Assembly (NCBI GenBank): GCA_020226215.1
Contig: CM035234.1
Span: 13,730,713 to 13,794,712, forward strand
Direction of reading: 5' to 3'
Length of the DNA: 64,000 bases
Origin: Sindora glabra
Taxonomy: Eukaryota > Streptophyta > Magnoliopsida > Fabales > Fabaceae
In this document: positions 13,620 to 24,170 of the stretch, in pieces
How positions within the stretch are numbered: the stretch's first letter is position 1
Layout of the letters: every line of letters begins with the position of its first letter
Translations under genes and position numbers: made by a program
The notes under the pieces: generated by a model
What the model saw: the letters and a program-made list of their open reading frames with translations, nothing else
What the model was told of the DNA's origin: nothing
Databases searched by the model: none

Positions 13620-14720
13620 AATAGGAAGAAAGAGAAATTCAACCTTTTAAAAAATTAACTGAGATGGTTAATTTAGGCACTAAGATAGATAAAAAAAGAG
13701 GTAAAGCTTATTTTTTCAATGCCTAAGGTTGAAAAAGAAAAGTTAACTAGTCTCTTTTACAAGTATAATGATGTTTTTACTCAGTCATACTAAGACATGC
13801 CTAGACTAGATACTAATATGGTTGTTCATAGATTACCATTAAAGCTTGGCTATAAACTAGTAAAGCAAAAGTTAAGTTAGATAAAACTTGAAATAACTTT
13901 GAAGATAAAGGAAGAAGTTAAAAAACTATTTGATGCCGAATTCCTAGTAATTACTAAAGACCTAGAATGGGTTGTTAATATTGTTCTAGTTTCAAAGAAG
14001 GACAGAAAGGTTTGTAGGTTTGTAGGTGTGTTGATTATTGAGATCTAAATAAAGCTAGTCCTAAAGATGACTTTCCTCTACCATATATTGATGTTCTAGT
14101 TGATAACACTACTGGACATGTGATCTTTTCTTTTATAGATGGCTTTTTTAGTTACAATTAGATCAAAATGGATCCTCAAGATATGGAGAAGATAACTTTT
14201 GTTACTTTTTGAGGCACTTATTGCTAGAAAGTAATGTCATTTAGATTAAAGAATGTAGGGGTAACTTACTAAAAGGCCATGATAACCTTATTTCATGACA
14301 TGATACATAAGAAAATAGAGGTTCATGTTGATGATATGATTACAAAATCTAAAATAGAAGAAAATCATGTTAAATATTTGAGAAAGCTATTTGAAATGCT
14401 AAAAAAGTCTCAGTTAAGGCTTAATCTAGCAAAATACACATTTAGTATGAATCAGGGAAGCTCTTGGGATTTGTAGTCAACTAATAAGGAATTGAAATTG
14501 ACCTAGATAAAGTTCAAGCCATTATTGAGATGCTAACTCCATGCACAGAAAAACAAGTTCAAAGTTACCTAGGAAAATTGAATTATGTTACAATATTCAT
14601 ATCTCAGTTTATGGTCGCATATGAGTTAATATTCAAATTATTGTATAAGAACCAAACTATTAAATGGAATGAATATTATCAGATGACATTTAAAAAATTA
14701 AGTAATACTTGTTAAAGCCA
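13620..14720 (+). pseudogene. Decayed reverse transcriptase
   Basis: RT would copy the element RNA into DNA. Recognisable blocks are DLNKASPKDDFPLPYID (14043-14093), the fingers/palm block of gypsy RT; FSFIDGFFSYN (about 14130-14160), where the first catalytic Asp is kept; and VHVDDMITKSKIEENH (14321-14370), the Y/V-x-DD catalytic box followed by the usual helix. The stretch 14530-14715 continues into the connection domain. Stops and frameshifts separate the blocks, so there is no continuous protein. Confidence 0.88.
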
Positions 14721-15100
14721 CTAATTTTTGTACCTCTAATACCTAGTAGGCCCCTTATCATATATTTGTTTATTTTAGAGGAGTCCACGGATTATATATT
14801 AGGATAACATGATGAATCAAGAAGGAAAGAGCAAGCTATATATTTCTTAAGTAATAAGTTCATGAATTATAAGGCTAAATACTTATTGTTAAAATGAACT
14901 TGTTATACTTTAGTATAGGTAGCTCATTGCTTAAAGCCATACATGTTAAGTTACATCACATGGTTAATATTAAAGATGGATCCTATAAAGTATATCTTTA
15001 AGAAACTTACCCTTATTGGTAGGATTGCACAGTAGTAAGTGCTCTTGTTAGAATATGATATTATCTATATCATATAAAAGGTAATAGAAAATAGTGCTCT
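14720..15100 (+). pseudogene. Decayed gypsy RNase H
   Basis: This lies between the RT connection region and the archaeal-type RNase H, the place of the ordinary gypsy RNase H. Only weak similarity is left by eye (for example an YLSK-like stretch near 14850 broken into ISQVISS-type readings). The assignment rests mainly on position. Confidence 0.45.
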
Positions 15101-15129
15101 TGATGGATTTTTAGCTAATTAACCTATAG

Positions 15130-15610
15130 AAGATTATGGGTTAATGCAAAATAAGATTCATGATGAGGACATCATGAACTTATTTAAAGATAAAGAAGCC
15201 ATTGAATATGATATGTGGAGGCTATTATTTAATGAAGCATCTAATGCATTGGGATATGGTATTGGTGCGATACTAAAAGATATTATCTCATTCATAGCTA
15301 AACTCTGTTTTAACTACATGAATAATATAGTTGAATATAAAACTTGTGCCTTGGGTATTCTCACGGCAATAAATTTAGGAATAAAAATTCTAAAGGTATA
15401 TAGAGACTTTACATTAGTGATCCATTAATTAAATGGAGAATAGGAGACACGAGATGTAAAATTGATTCCCTGCCATAAATATATATTAGAGATGGTTAAA
15501 CATTTTGATGAAATCATATTTCACCATCTGCCTCAAGAAGATAATTAAATAATAGATGCTTTGGCAACTTTGTCCTCTACATTCAAAATAAATTGCAATG
15601 ATGAGAAGCT
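15130..15610 (+). pseudogene. Archaeal-type (additional) RNase H, Tat-lineage marker
   Basis: The open stretch 15144-15428 reads WRLLFNEASNALGYGIGAIL, a degraded form of the W-x-L-x-F/D-GASNAxGxGIGAVL block, then NNIVEYKTCALGI (catalytic Glu kept in the VEY/AEY motif) and IKILKVYRDFTLVIH (normally ending GDSxLVI; the Asp is replaced by Arg-Asp context). After a stop near 15428 the reading resumes with MVKHFDEIIFHHLPQEDN and DALATLSS, the C-terminal helix of this domain. In plants this second RNase H next to integrase marks Tat/Ogre elements. The catalytic first Asp reads Asn, so it would be inactive. Confidence 0.82.
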
Positions 15611-15799
15611 TTATCTCAAGATTGAAAGGTGAGACTCACCAATATATTGCTTACATAATAAAAAAGAGATAGATAGATAGATAGAAAACTATGGTGCCAT
15701 GATATTAAATACTACATAAAAAATCGGGAATACCCACTAGGACCCTTAGAAAATAATAAAAGAACTATAAGAAGAATAGTAATAGGTTTCTTCCTAAAT

Positions 15800-16935
15800 A
15801 AGGAGGTTTTATACCAAAGAAATTATAATACTATGCTATTAAGATGTGTTAATGCTAAAGAAGAAGAAATGATCATTGAAGAAGTACATAAAGATTTTTA
15901 TACAATGCATGAAAACGGACATGCCATGGCTAAAACAATTCTGAGAGTAGCATATTATTGGACAACAATAGAGTTTGATTGCATCAATTATGTGAAAAAG
16001 TTTCATAAATGGTAAGTTTATACTGATAAGATCCACAACCTCTTATATCACTAAATGTTTTAATGGCTTCCTGGCCATTTTCAATGTGAGGAATTAATGT
16101 TATAGGCCCAATTAAACCAAAAGCTTTAAATAGCCATCGATTTATTTTAGTTACCATTGATTACTTCATAAAATGGGTTGAGGCTTCTTCATATACGAAT
16201 GTTACTTGAAATATAGTGTTGAAATTCATTAAGAGGAATTTGATTTATCGTTATGATATACTAAAAAAATCATCATAGATAATGTAACTAACCTAAAGAA
16301 TAAATTGATGGCAAAATTGTGCAAACAATTTAATATAAAACACCATAACATGGTACCATATCATCCAAAGATGAATGGATTTGTGGAAGCTGCTAATAAG
16401 AACATTAAAAGAATCATCCAAAAAATGAAAGTCATATATAAAGATTAGTATGAGATGCTCCTCTTTATATTACATGGCTATCAGATATCCATTTGCATAT
16501 CAATAGGAGCCACCCCTTTCTCATTAGTATATAGGATGGAAACAGTACTCCCTATTGAAGTTGAGATACCTTCATTAAGAGTTTTAATGTAAGCACAAAT
16601 GGAAGAGGTTAAATGGATTTGAGCTCAATATAATCAATTAAACCTTATTAAAGGAAAAATATTTTTCGCATTAACTAATTTTATAAAAAAATATTAATGA
16701 AGGAATATGTTAAAAAAGTGCATCCCTACTAATTTTAAGAAGGAGACTTGGTATTAAAAATGATGTTACTAAATTAAAAGGATTTTTTAGGAAAATGGAA
16801 TCCTGATTATGAATGACCATATATTGTGAAGAAAACTTTCTCTAGTAGAGTCTTAATCCTTATAGACATAGATGGTGAAAAGTCACCACATCCTATTAAT
16901 TCAAATAGGATAAAAAGGTATCATGTATAAGGCTT
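15800..16935 (+). pseudogene. Decayed integrase
   Basis: Integrase would insert the element cDNA. The N-terminal HHCC zinc finger region is at 15833-16015: H of EEVHKDFYTMHENGH and the following C are visible, but the last Cys pair is partly lost (KFHKW). The catalytic core is broken by stops. MVPYHPKMNGFVEAANKNIK (16350-16410) is the QTNG/E-type end of the core with the catalytic Glu. ATPFSLVYRMETVLPIEVEI (16509-16568) is the typical GTPFSLVYGMEAVLP block. The chromatin-side tail ends near 16930 at a KRYHV-like terminus. Confidence 0.86.
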
Positions 16936-17660
16936 ATTTACTTTTCATTCAATAATGAGCTTGATATGTTCTTCCATAAAAGCAATTGACATTATTGTTT
17001 TAAAACATATCAGCAAAGTAGACACTTTACATCAGAAATGAAATAAATGAAATTCTCTTATAAAAGGCTCATATAATTAAACTCATTATGATTGGTCTTA
17101 TAATTTAAGATAATTGAATATTATATAAGCAATTGACATTATTGTTTTAAAACATATCATCAGAAGGCCAAAGTCCTTTGTAAACCTTATGCCAACTAAC
17201 ATTTATTATCTTCCCTGCTAAAATCTTTCACTTAATAATTCTCCATTCTTAGCCTTATTACAATAATAATCTTCATTATTATATCTTTCCCTATTCCCTT
17301 TATTTAGATGTCATGCATTTTCATATGGTAAAAGAATATTGGAACAATATGAAACCTTTTACCCATCCGAATATGTCTAAGTACAATTAATAATTTATAT
17401 ATGATTAAACTAAACATAAGATTATCTCAATTTCACTAGATAGAAAACAAAGGCCAATGTTGGTAGAAGATTTAAACCAAACAAGGATGAAATGGGTATA
17501 ATGAAAAATAACAAAATTCAGTACTCTCTAAACATGACTTTTTTAGGAGAAAGTCCCTAAAAGGATGAAATAAGAAACTCTTTTGAGAGATAACAAAGTT
17601 ATTACTACATGCATCACATTCTTACATCAAATTATGTTTGCATAATTTACTTTTTTTGTT

Positions 17661-18170
17661 AAATTGAACCTAATCAAGTCAAGTTAAGCTTGTGTTAATA
17701 CAGGTCATTTTCTTTATCATCATTAAATCAAACTCGATTAAGTCAAGTCGAGCTTGTGTCAATTTAGGTCATTTTCTTTTTTATCGTTAAAATAACTCGA
17801 TTAAGTTAAATCAAGCATGTGTGAATCCAAGTTATTTATTCCTTTTTGTTAAATCAAACTAAAGCAAATTAGGTCGAGCCTATGTTAATTTAGATCCTTT
17901 ATTTCATTAAATCAAACTCGATTAAGTCGAGTTAAGCCTATGTTAATCTAGATCATTTTTATGTTTATTGTTAAATCAAACTCAATTAAATTGAGTCGAG
18001 TTTGTATCAATCTAGATGATTTTCATATTCATCCTTAAATTGAACTCAATCAAGTCGAGTTGAGTTTATGTCAATTTAAGTTATTTTCATATTCTTTATT
18101 AAATTGAACTCAATCAAACGAAATTGAGCTTGCATAAATTCAAATATTCATTTTCTCGTTGTTAACTTAA
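17661..18170 (+). repeat. 64-bp minisatellite, ~8 copies
   Basis: Units beginning with variants of aaatcaaactcgattaag start at 17661, 17725, about 17789, 17851, 17909, 17973, 18037 and 18101 (spacings 64, 64, 62, 58, 64, 64, 64). Each unit runs from that block through a gtcgagcttgtgttaat-like block and a tagatcattttc-like block. It lies entirely between integrase and the 3' LTR. Confidence 0.9.
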
Positions 18171-18299
18171 GTTCCTTAAAAGCAAGCTAAGTTTGCATTT
18201 TGAATAATTAATATTTTATATTTGAGTTTATTCTCATCATGGATTGCGTATTAATGCCTTTACTAACTTCCTAATTTTAGAAGGATGAGTAAATGGATG

Positions 18300-18316
18300 A
18301 ATAAAGGGGCAGTTAT
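18300..18316 (+). other. Candidate polypurine tract
   Basis: The sequence aataaaggggcagttat lies directly upstream of the 3' LTR start tgacacc. A purine run at this place primes plus-strand synthesis in LTR elements. Confidence 0.5.
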
Positions 18317-19989
18317 TGACACCTAAATTTATCTAAATAATAATATAACTAAAAATAAAAATAATAAAAATTTAAAAAATATAAAAAATATTTGTAAGGT
18401 ATAAGGAAATAGTTGATGAAGAGCTGCTGACATTCTGCATCTTATAAAACACATTTTTTCCTTCAATTTACAAGATATCAAAAATTTCAATTCTTTTAGC
18501 AAATTTAGCATATGCGATAGGTAGCAATTCTTTAGTTTTTGGAAAAACAATTAAAAAGAAATCATTAGTATAGATTTTGTTATCTAATTCTTTTTCTATA
18601 AAAAAGGAAATGAAAACCAATTAAGACACAAAATTTTTTTTAAAGCAATGGAAGACAAGCATAGGAAATGAAAAAGAGAGAAATAATTAGAAAGAGATAG
18701 TAGAGAAATCTATTAAAAGAAAATTTTTCATGACTAGGTATACACTTTTCACTCTCTTTAATTTCTTATGTGAGCAATTAAAATTCCTATTATTCTAAAA
18801 TTTTAGATACATGTCTCAAGCATGAAATGAATTTTGATTATATATATTGAAATTATAACTGTTGTTAATTTTGAAAATATTCGTGTTAAGAAAAAAAAAG
18901 AAAAGATGAAAAGGATAAAAGAATAAACCTTATCCCAATAGTGTGTGGTTTTAAGCTCCCTGTGAATAAAAAAAGAATGAAATTGCAGAAGAGATAAACA
19001 AAGAATAAAAATGAGCAGGAATCTTAGCTTTAAAACAAGTTAAAAAGGGCTATAATTAATTTATTTTATTCTGTTAGAAATAAGACAAGACTACACACAT
19101 TACCTACTATTATGTCCCATCTTGTTATTTTTTTATTACTTACAAAAAAATAAATTATAAAAAAAGAAGTCTTTCTTCAAAAATAAAATGATAATGGATG
19201 GGATGACACCTGACTCAAAGTACCATTCTATCCCAAATAATTTTTTTTTACTTTATCTTTATTAACTAAAAAGGAGAGATTTTCTTTTATGCTTGATAAA
19301 ATTATTAAGATATTATTTTATACAATTTTCATGATGAAATAAATTAAAATAATTTGAAAGTTCAATCTATTTTAATATTCTTAAGATAGTAGACATTTTA
19401 AAAATTAAATCGAGTAAACTAATTAAATTAAAAGATTTTAATATTAATGTATATAAAAATTATCTTAAATTTATCATTTTGTATATAAGGTGTTTTAATT
19501 TATCTTACTCTATTAAGTTTAGGTGTATATTTATAATTTGCATTATATTTTTATTTTAAAAACAATATATAACAAAATTATATTATAAATATAACAAAAT
19601 ATTCTTATTTTTTAAAATTAATAAAATAGATAGGATGGTATTGTGATAGTACCGTCCCACCTATGTAATTACTAAATCAATATTCACTTTTTACCATTTT
19701 TTTTTAACAAATATCACATTATATGCTTTGATTTTCATTGATTTAAATGTTTTTTATCTAATTTTGTTTGATGTGATGTTAATTGAATCCACTAAAAAAA
19801 ATATACTTTACTAATAAATTTACTAGCATTTTTTAAAAATAATTTTTTTCATAACAAAACGGGGCCTTAGCCCAAAGAAAAAAGAAAGGAAAACAATATT
19901 AAAGAAGAACAGCGCAGGGCACAGTAGCCCCTATAATATCAAATAGGAGAAGTATAGAGAGATCTGCATGAATAGAAGCAATCTCGTGG

Positions 19990-20648
19990 AATCACAGGCT
20001 AAACTTAAAACTGTGTTCTGCTAGCTAGTCTACACATTGGTTGCCCTTTCAATATTGATGAGTGAAAGAGATGACCCAATCTTGCTCACGCCATCTTAAA
20101 ATTCTTCTAATTAAATGAAGCTGGTGTTTGTGGTGAGGATCCTTGGCATTAAGGATATTGACTATGGTTAGGGAGTCGGTTTTGCATAGGACTTTTCTGT
20201 ATCCTTTGCTCCAGGCAAATTCCAAGCCTATAAGGATGCCCCATAATTCAACAGTGAACGAATGACAAGTTCCAATATTAAATATAAATCCTCCTAGCCA
20301 TCATCCATCAGAGTTCTTTAATAGGCCTCCACATCCAGCTCTTTCATCCTCCTTCTTCCAACTACCATCAGTGTTGAGTTTGATCCAGTCATCTAGCGGG
20401 GGTATCCATCGGATATGTACTATTTGATATTGAAAAGTTGAAGAAGTACCATGCTGTTTTAGAGTGGTATTAATGATATCATGTGTCCATCTATAGATCA
20501 AAAGAGAAGGGTTAGCTAATCTGTGGGGAACATCGTTAAATAAACTCTCATTTCTCCAAACCCAGAGAAGCCAATAGGCAACTCCAAACGTAATATTCCA
20601 ATGTGAACTAAGTGGACCATAACAATTCGATTTCAGATTTTGATGCAT
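19990..20648 (-). pseudogene. LINE C-terminal RNase H domain
   Basis: The stretch from 20648 to 20301 contains WNITFGVAYWLLWVWRNESLF and then IRWIPPLDDWIKLNTDGSWK, followed by GCGGLLKNSDG. The LNTDGS motif with its catalytic Asp opens the type I RNase H fold of plant L1 elements. After one stop the reading goes on with a FTVELWGILIGL block carrying the Glu, a KTDSLTIVNIL block carrying the second Asp, and ends near 19990 in a CVDxLAS-like block. Nearly whole, with a few stops. Confidence 0.9.
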
Positions 20649-20849
20649 CTAAGTACTCAAATCACCTGAAAAGAAGTGTTAATAATCAACAGGGTTTAGG
20701 ACATTTTTCCATACTGTGTATGCCATAAAGCAGTCTTGAAGAACATGTAAGGTTGTTTCTATCTTTATTCCATACTGTTGACAAAGGGTAATGCCACCAG
20801 CCCACTTAGCCCTTGCGACATTAGTAAGGAGCCTATCATGAATAGCTTA

Positions 20850-21077
20850 CTAAAGAAAGACCTGTATTCTATTTGGTCCTAGCCAGGACCATATTAATTT
20901 CCAAAAAGGTGATGAGGTTAATGAAGTGTGGTTGGCAATAACTGCATAAGCAGATTTGACAGAGAATTTACCACTTTGGTCACTGTTCCAGACTAAGCAG
21001 TCAGAGCCATTAGAAATACACGGAGGGAGAACAACCTGTATTTTATGGATGATAGTATCTAGAAGAAGAGTCTGCAA
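20850..21077 (-). pseudogene. LINE zf-RVT region
   Basis: Includes SDCLVWNSDQSGKFSVKSAY and FWKLIWSWLGPNRIQVFL. These match the cysteine-containing domain that follows the RT in plant L1 elements (zf-RVT), where D-x-LxW...G-x-FSVKSAY and W-x-LPxKIxxFLW are standard. The continuation downstream (about 20700-20850) carries the cysteine part with more damage. Confidence 0.85.
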
Positions 21078-21397
21078 TCTAGGAAGATCCTAATAGCCGA
21101 GATTGTCAACAAAGTCCACCACCTTTGCTTGGAGTAAATCACTTAGAATTGGGCTAATGGCTAGTTCTTGGAGGGGCATGTATCCTCTAGCCATTTAGAT
21201 GTCCAAAAATGAACATTTTTGCTATTGCCAACTTCCCACCGAGTGGAATTAGCGATTAGATGCCAAAGTTTTCCTAGCTCCTTCCACAATCGAGAAGCAT
21301 TGCCTCTAACTAGCAATGATTTATTAAGATCAAGAGTCTAGTGGTATTTGCCTTTCAGTACTTAGCTCCACAAACTGTGAGGGTTGGATATGAGATT

Positions 21398-21772
21398 CTA
21401 GCCCAGCTTTAGTAAAAAAATACTATTCATATCAAACAGGTGTTTGAATCCTAGCCTTCCACTGTCTTTAGGTAAACACATAGTATTCCAAGATATCCAA
21501 TGTGTCTTTCTAGATTGATCAATATCCCCCCAAATAAATTGGCGCTGCTTCTTTTCTATAGTATTACAAATTTCTTGAGGAACTCTTGTGTGTTGCATGT
21601 GGAATGAAGGAATGGTAGATATGATTGATTTGGCTAGAGTAATACGGTCAGCCTCTGGAAGACATTGAGATTTCCAGCCACTGAGTTTTTGCTCTATGCG
21701 ATCAATAATATGGTGAAAGGATCTATTCATTAAACACCTATGTTGAAGATTGGAACCCAGGTAATGACCCAA
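21398..21772 (-). pseudogene. LINE RT thumb/connection region
   Basis: A 124-codon open stretch beginning near GHYLGSNLQHRC, with IDRIEQKLSGWKSQCLPEAD, RITLAKSIISTIPSFHM, and FIWGDIDQSRKTHWISW. These are the conserved blocks after the RT palm in plant L1 elements (LGxxL...KLxxWK...LSxAGRxTLxKSVLxSIPxYxMQ...FxWG). It ends in a stop just before the next domain. Confidence 0.9.
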
Positions 21773-21799
21773 TTCCTTTACTTGCTTAAAACCACTCAG

Positions 21800-22708
21800 T
21801 TAAGTAAGCTGATCACATACTGTTGGAGGAGTATTACTCGAGAAGAAGATACTAGTTTTTTGTATGTTGACTGTCTGACCAGATATATCACTAAAAGTTT
21901 TTAAACATCGAAGGATAGTTCTCATTTGCATTGTGTTAGCTTCAGCAAAGAGAAGAAGATCATCCGCAAAGAAAAGGTGAGAGATTTCAGGCCCTCTTCA
22001 TCCTGCACGAATAGGAACCTAATTATAAGAGGTGACTTCATCTGCAATTAGATGAGAGAGTTTTTCTACATAAAGAACAAAAAGATATGGGGACAAAGGA
22101 TCCCCTTAACGAATTCCTCTTGAAGGAATGAAATAGTTGGATTTAGATCAATTCCACAATACTCGGAACGTAAGAGAAGTAACACAAGTCATTATTAATT
22201 GAAGGAGATTTGAAAGCATACCTATCTTCTTAAGGACTTTCCGAATGAACTCCCAATTCAGCTTATCATAAGCTTTTTCTAAGTCTATTTTAATAGACAT
22301 GAAATATTTTTGGCCTTTCATCTTCTGCATATAGTGAATCAGGTCTTAAGCGATGATAATGTTGTCATGAATATTACAGGTTGGGATAAAGCTGGCTTGA
22401 TATGGAGAAATAAGTCTATGAAGAAACTTCTTTAAACAATTGACAATAACCTTTATGATAGCTTTGTAGATAACATTACATAAGGTAATCGAATGAAACT
22501 GAGAAATTTGATCAGGTTTATTAACTTTTGGAATAAGACATAAAAGTGTGGAGTTCACTTGGTTGATCAGGGAGTGATTAATCCAAGCTGTCCTAATAAA
22601 TTCGCAAATATCCTTTCCAATCAGGTCCCAATTTTTTTGGTAGAAAATAACAAGGAAGCCGTCCTCCCCCGGGGCCTTAAAAGCTCCCATATTAGAAAAA
22701 GGCAGCAA
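21800..22708 (-). pseudogene. LINE reverse transcriptase
   Basis: The RT of plant L1 type. From 22708 downward come GAFKAPGEDGF, the finger motif; LCLIPKVNKPDQISQFHSIT; PYQASFIPTCNIHDNIIIA; then IKIDLEKAYDKLNW (about 22265-22306), motif A with its catalytic Asp. At about 21955-21990 the reading is ISHLFFADDLLLFAEA, the F-A-D-D catalytic box, which is intact. At least three in-frame stops or frameshifts break the domain (near 22335, 22110 and 21800). The catalytic residues are kept, so decay is recent compared with the gypsy host. Confidence 0.92.
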
Positions 22709-22735
22709 AAATTTCTTGCTCAGTGACCATTTGGG

Positions 22736-23197
22736 CTAATTATTTTTAGATCTCCCTTTTAATTTTGGCCACTGATGCTGGGTTTGAAGCCAATTACAGT
22801 TATTGTTAGGCTTTCTGTAGAGTTCTTCATAGTTGGATACTGCCATATTTTTAAGAGTATTTTGATCCTCAATCCAGTCATCATTAGAGTTTTTAAGCAT
22901 GACAATATAATTTCTCCTCCCCCGAATTGCTGTTTTAACATGATAATAGCGAGTGTTTCTATCTCCAAAACTGGTCCAATTGCTACGAGACTTCTGAAAC
23001 CAAAGTAGTTCCTCCTGGTCTAGAATATCATCAAGCTCCTTTTGTAAGGAAGCTTTAAGAGTTTCTAAATATTTGTTAGATCCCCTTTGGAGAGAGGTTT
23101 GAATGCCATTTAGCCTGGCCAGTATGTGATTTTTTTGTTTAGTTATATGACCAAATACTTCTTTGTTCCATGCTGAGAGACTAGAAGATAGGTCCAA
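22736..23197 (-). pseudogene. LINE linker between endonuclease and RT
   Basis: An open stretch of 153 codons. It contains WNKEVFGHITKQKNHILARL, and then ELDDILDQEELLWFQKSRSN and GDRNTRYYHVKT. These are the standard helical linker blocks of plant L1 ORF2, where a conserved W-x-QKSR-x-W followed by GDxNTxFFH precedes the RT. Probably continuous with the upstream and downstream fragments before mutation. Confidence 0.87.
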
Positions 23198-23214
23198 GAG
23201 AGTATGCGAGACAT

Positions 23215-23479
23215 AACACCCTTGTCTCTAATTGGCTTGCAGGAAGTCGTTGAAATTAGGATGGCTGAGCTAAGAGGCTAAAAATCTGAAAGACCTATCC
23301 TGAAGTCTAGGAGATTCAGTAGTACTGCATATCAAGAGAGGATGATGATCAGACTGGATTCGAGGGAGGACTCTAACATAAGCTGAGGAGAATTTGGTCT
23401 GCCAACCAGTATTACATAGTGCTCGATCTAGTCTTTTAAAAATTCGATCATAATTGTTCCATTTGGGCCCCCGCTAGGT
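23215..23479 (-). pseudogene. C-terminal end of the LINE endonuclease (truncated)
   Basis: The first bases of the LINE (minus strand) translate to a GPKWNN stretch followed by RIFKRLDRALCN, W and then VRVLPRIQSDHHPLL. This is the end of the apurinic-type endonuclease of plant L1 elements, including the SDHxPLL motif. The N-terminal catalytic part is absent because the element was truncated on insertion. One frame runs across most of this segment. Confidence 0.85.
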
Positions 23480-24170
23480 AAATAATTTTATTAATACATT
23501 TTTTTACTTTTATAAAATTTCTGTAATTTAAATTTTGTGATGATGAAATAATATTGAGATCGATTACAAGTGCCATATATATGATTTGAGCAATTTGTTT
23601 ATTTAGATTTGACAATAAAATTGGACAAATTTGATATCTTAAAAAATTTATACAATACTTATGATTTCAATTTTTATAAGTAATTCTTTATTCATATTTA
23701 GTTATGAAGTTAGACAAATTTGATATCTTAAAAATTAAAATAATATTGAAGTTATAATTTTAACTTTTCTAAATAATTTCTTTATTCAGGTTTGGCCTTT
23801 TAAATTAAAGATTATTGACTTGATACTTTTTAAATAAATAAATAAGGCTACTTAAAATAAAATTATTTTTTTAAAAATACTCATATATTATAATAGGGAT
23901 CATCGTAATTTAATTTAAAAAATAAAATTGAAATAAATAGATAATCATTCTTTGAATAGGCGTTATAGGGTGTCAATGTTTTTCCTATACATAACTAACT
24001 CCTGAATTTAAATTATGAGAATGTAGACCATTTTCAATATTTCAACCATATTATAAAAAATGATTTGTGATAACTTTATTTTTTTTTCCATTCATACACC
24101 AACATTTTAAGGAGGTATAAAGTTGCTCGCCTCCCATGGATTCCATTACGAGACACATCGCGATAATTGT

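Larger units (their letters stand above)
16935..18316 (+). other. 3' UTR of the Tat-like element with two repeat systems
   Basis: No coding similarity after integrase. It contains a perfect 32-bp direct repeat (16981-17012 and 17128-17159) and a 64-bp minisatellite (17661-18170). Just before the 3' LTR, a purine stretch aataaaggggcag (about 18300-18312) is a plausible polypurine tract. Confidence 0.7.
19847..23479 (-). mobile_element. L1-type LINE, 5'-truncated, inserted in the 3' LTR
   Basis: A non-LTR retrotransposon lying on the minus strand. Its 3' end is the short T-run at 19842-19849 on the plus strand (poly-A on its own strand). The 10-bp sequence aaataatttt is present on both sides (19837-19846 and 23480-23489) as a target duplication. 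Domains in order of translation are end of the endonuclease, linker, reverse transcriptase, zf-RVT region, and C-terminal RNase H. ORF1 and most of the endonuclease are missing, so it was dead on arrival through 5' truncation. Base composition is clearly less AT-rich than the host LTR. Reading frames are far better preserved than those of the gypsy element, so it is younger. Confidence 0.93.
18317..24165 (+). repeat. 3' LTR of the Tat-like element, split by a LINE
   Basis: Begins tgacacctaaattta and ends catcgcgata. The LTR sequence proper is 18317-19846 and 23490-24165, about 2.2 kb after removing the LINE and one target duplicate. It is shorter than the 5' LTR because of a lost unit of the 92-bp array and a deletion of about 245 bp at 23856. 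The terminal CA has become TA. Confidence 0.87.
4146..24170 (+). mobile_element. Ty3/gypsy retrotransposon, Tat lineage, decayed, with nested LINE
   Basis: A nearly complete but dead LTR retrotransposon. The LTRs are at 4151-6747 and 18317-24165; both start tgacacctaaattt, and they end gcgaca (5') and gcgata (3'). Flanking 5-bp sequences gttgt (4146-4150) and attgt (24166-24170) look like a target duplication with one change. Order along the plus strand is LTR, primer site, gag-type polyprotein, protease with G-patch, RT, RNase H, archaeal-type RNase H, integrase, 3' UTR, LTR. An extra archaeal-type RNase H placed before integrase is characteristic of the Tat/Ogre lineage, and the primer site agrees. 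All reading frames have many stops and frameshifts. By eye the LTRs differ at roughly one base in seven, so the element is old. It is interrupted at 19847-23479 by a LINE. Confidence 0.9.

Noticed and set aside
15666..15686. agat microsatellite in the Tat-like element
   Set aside because: Only about five units; too short to be notable.
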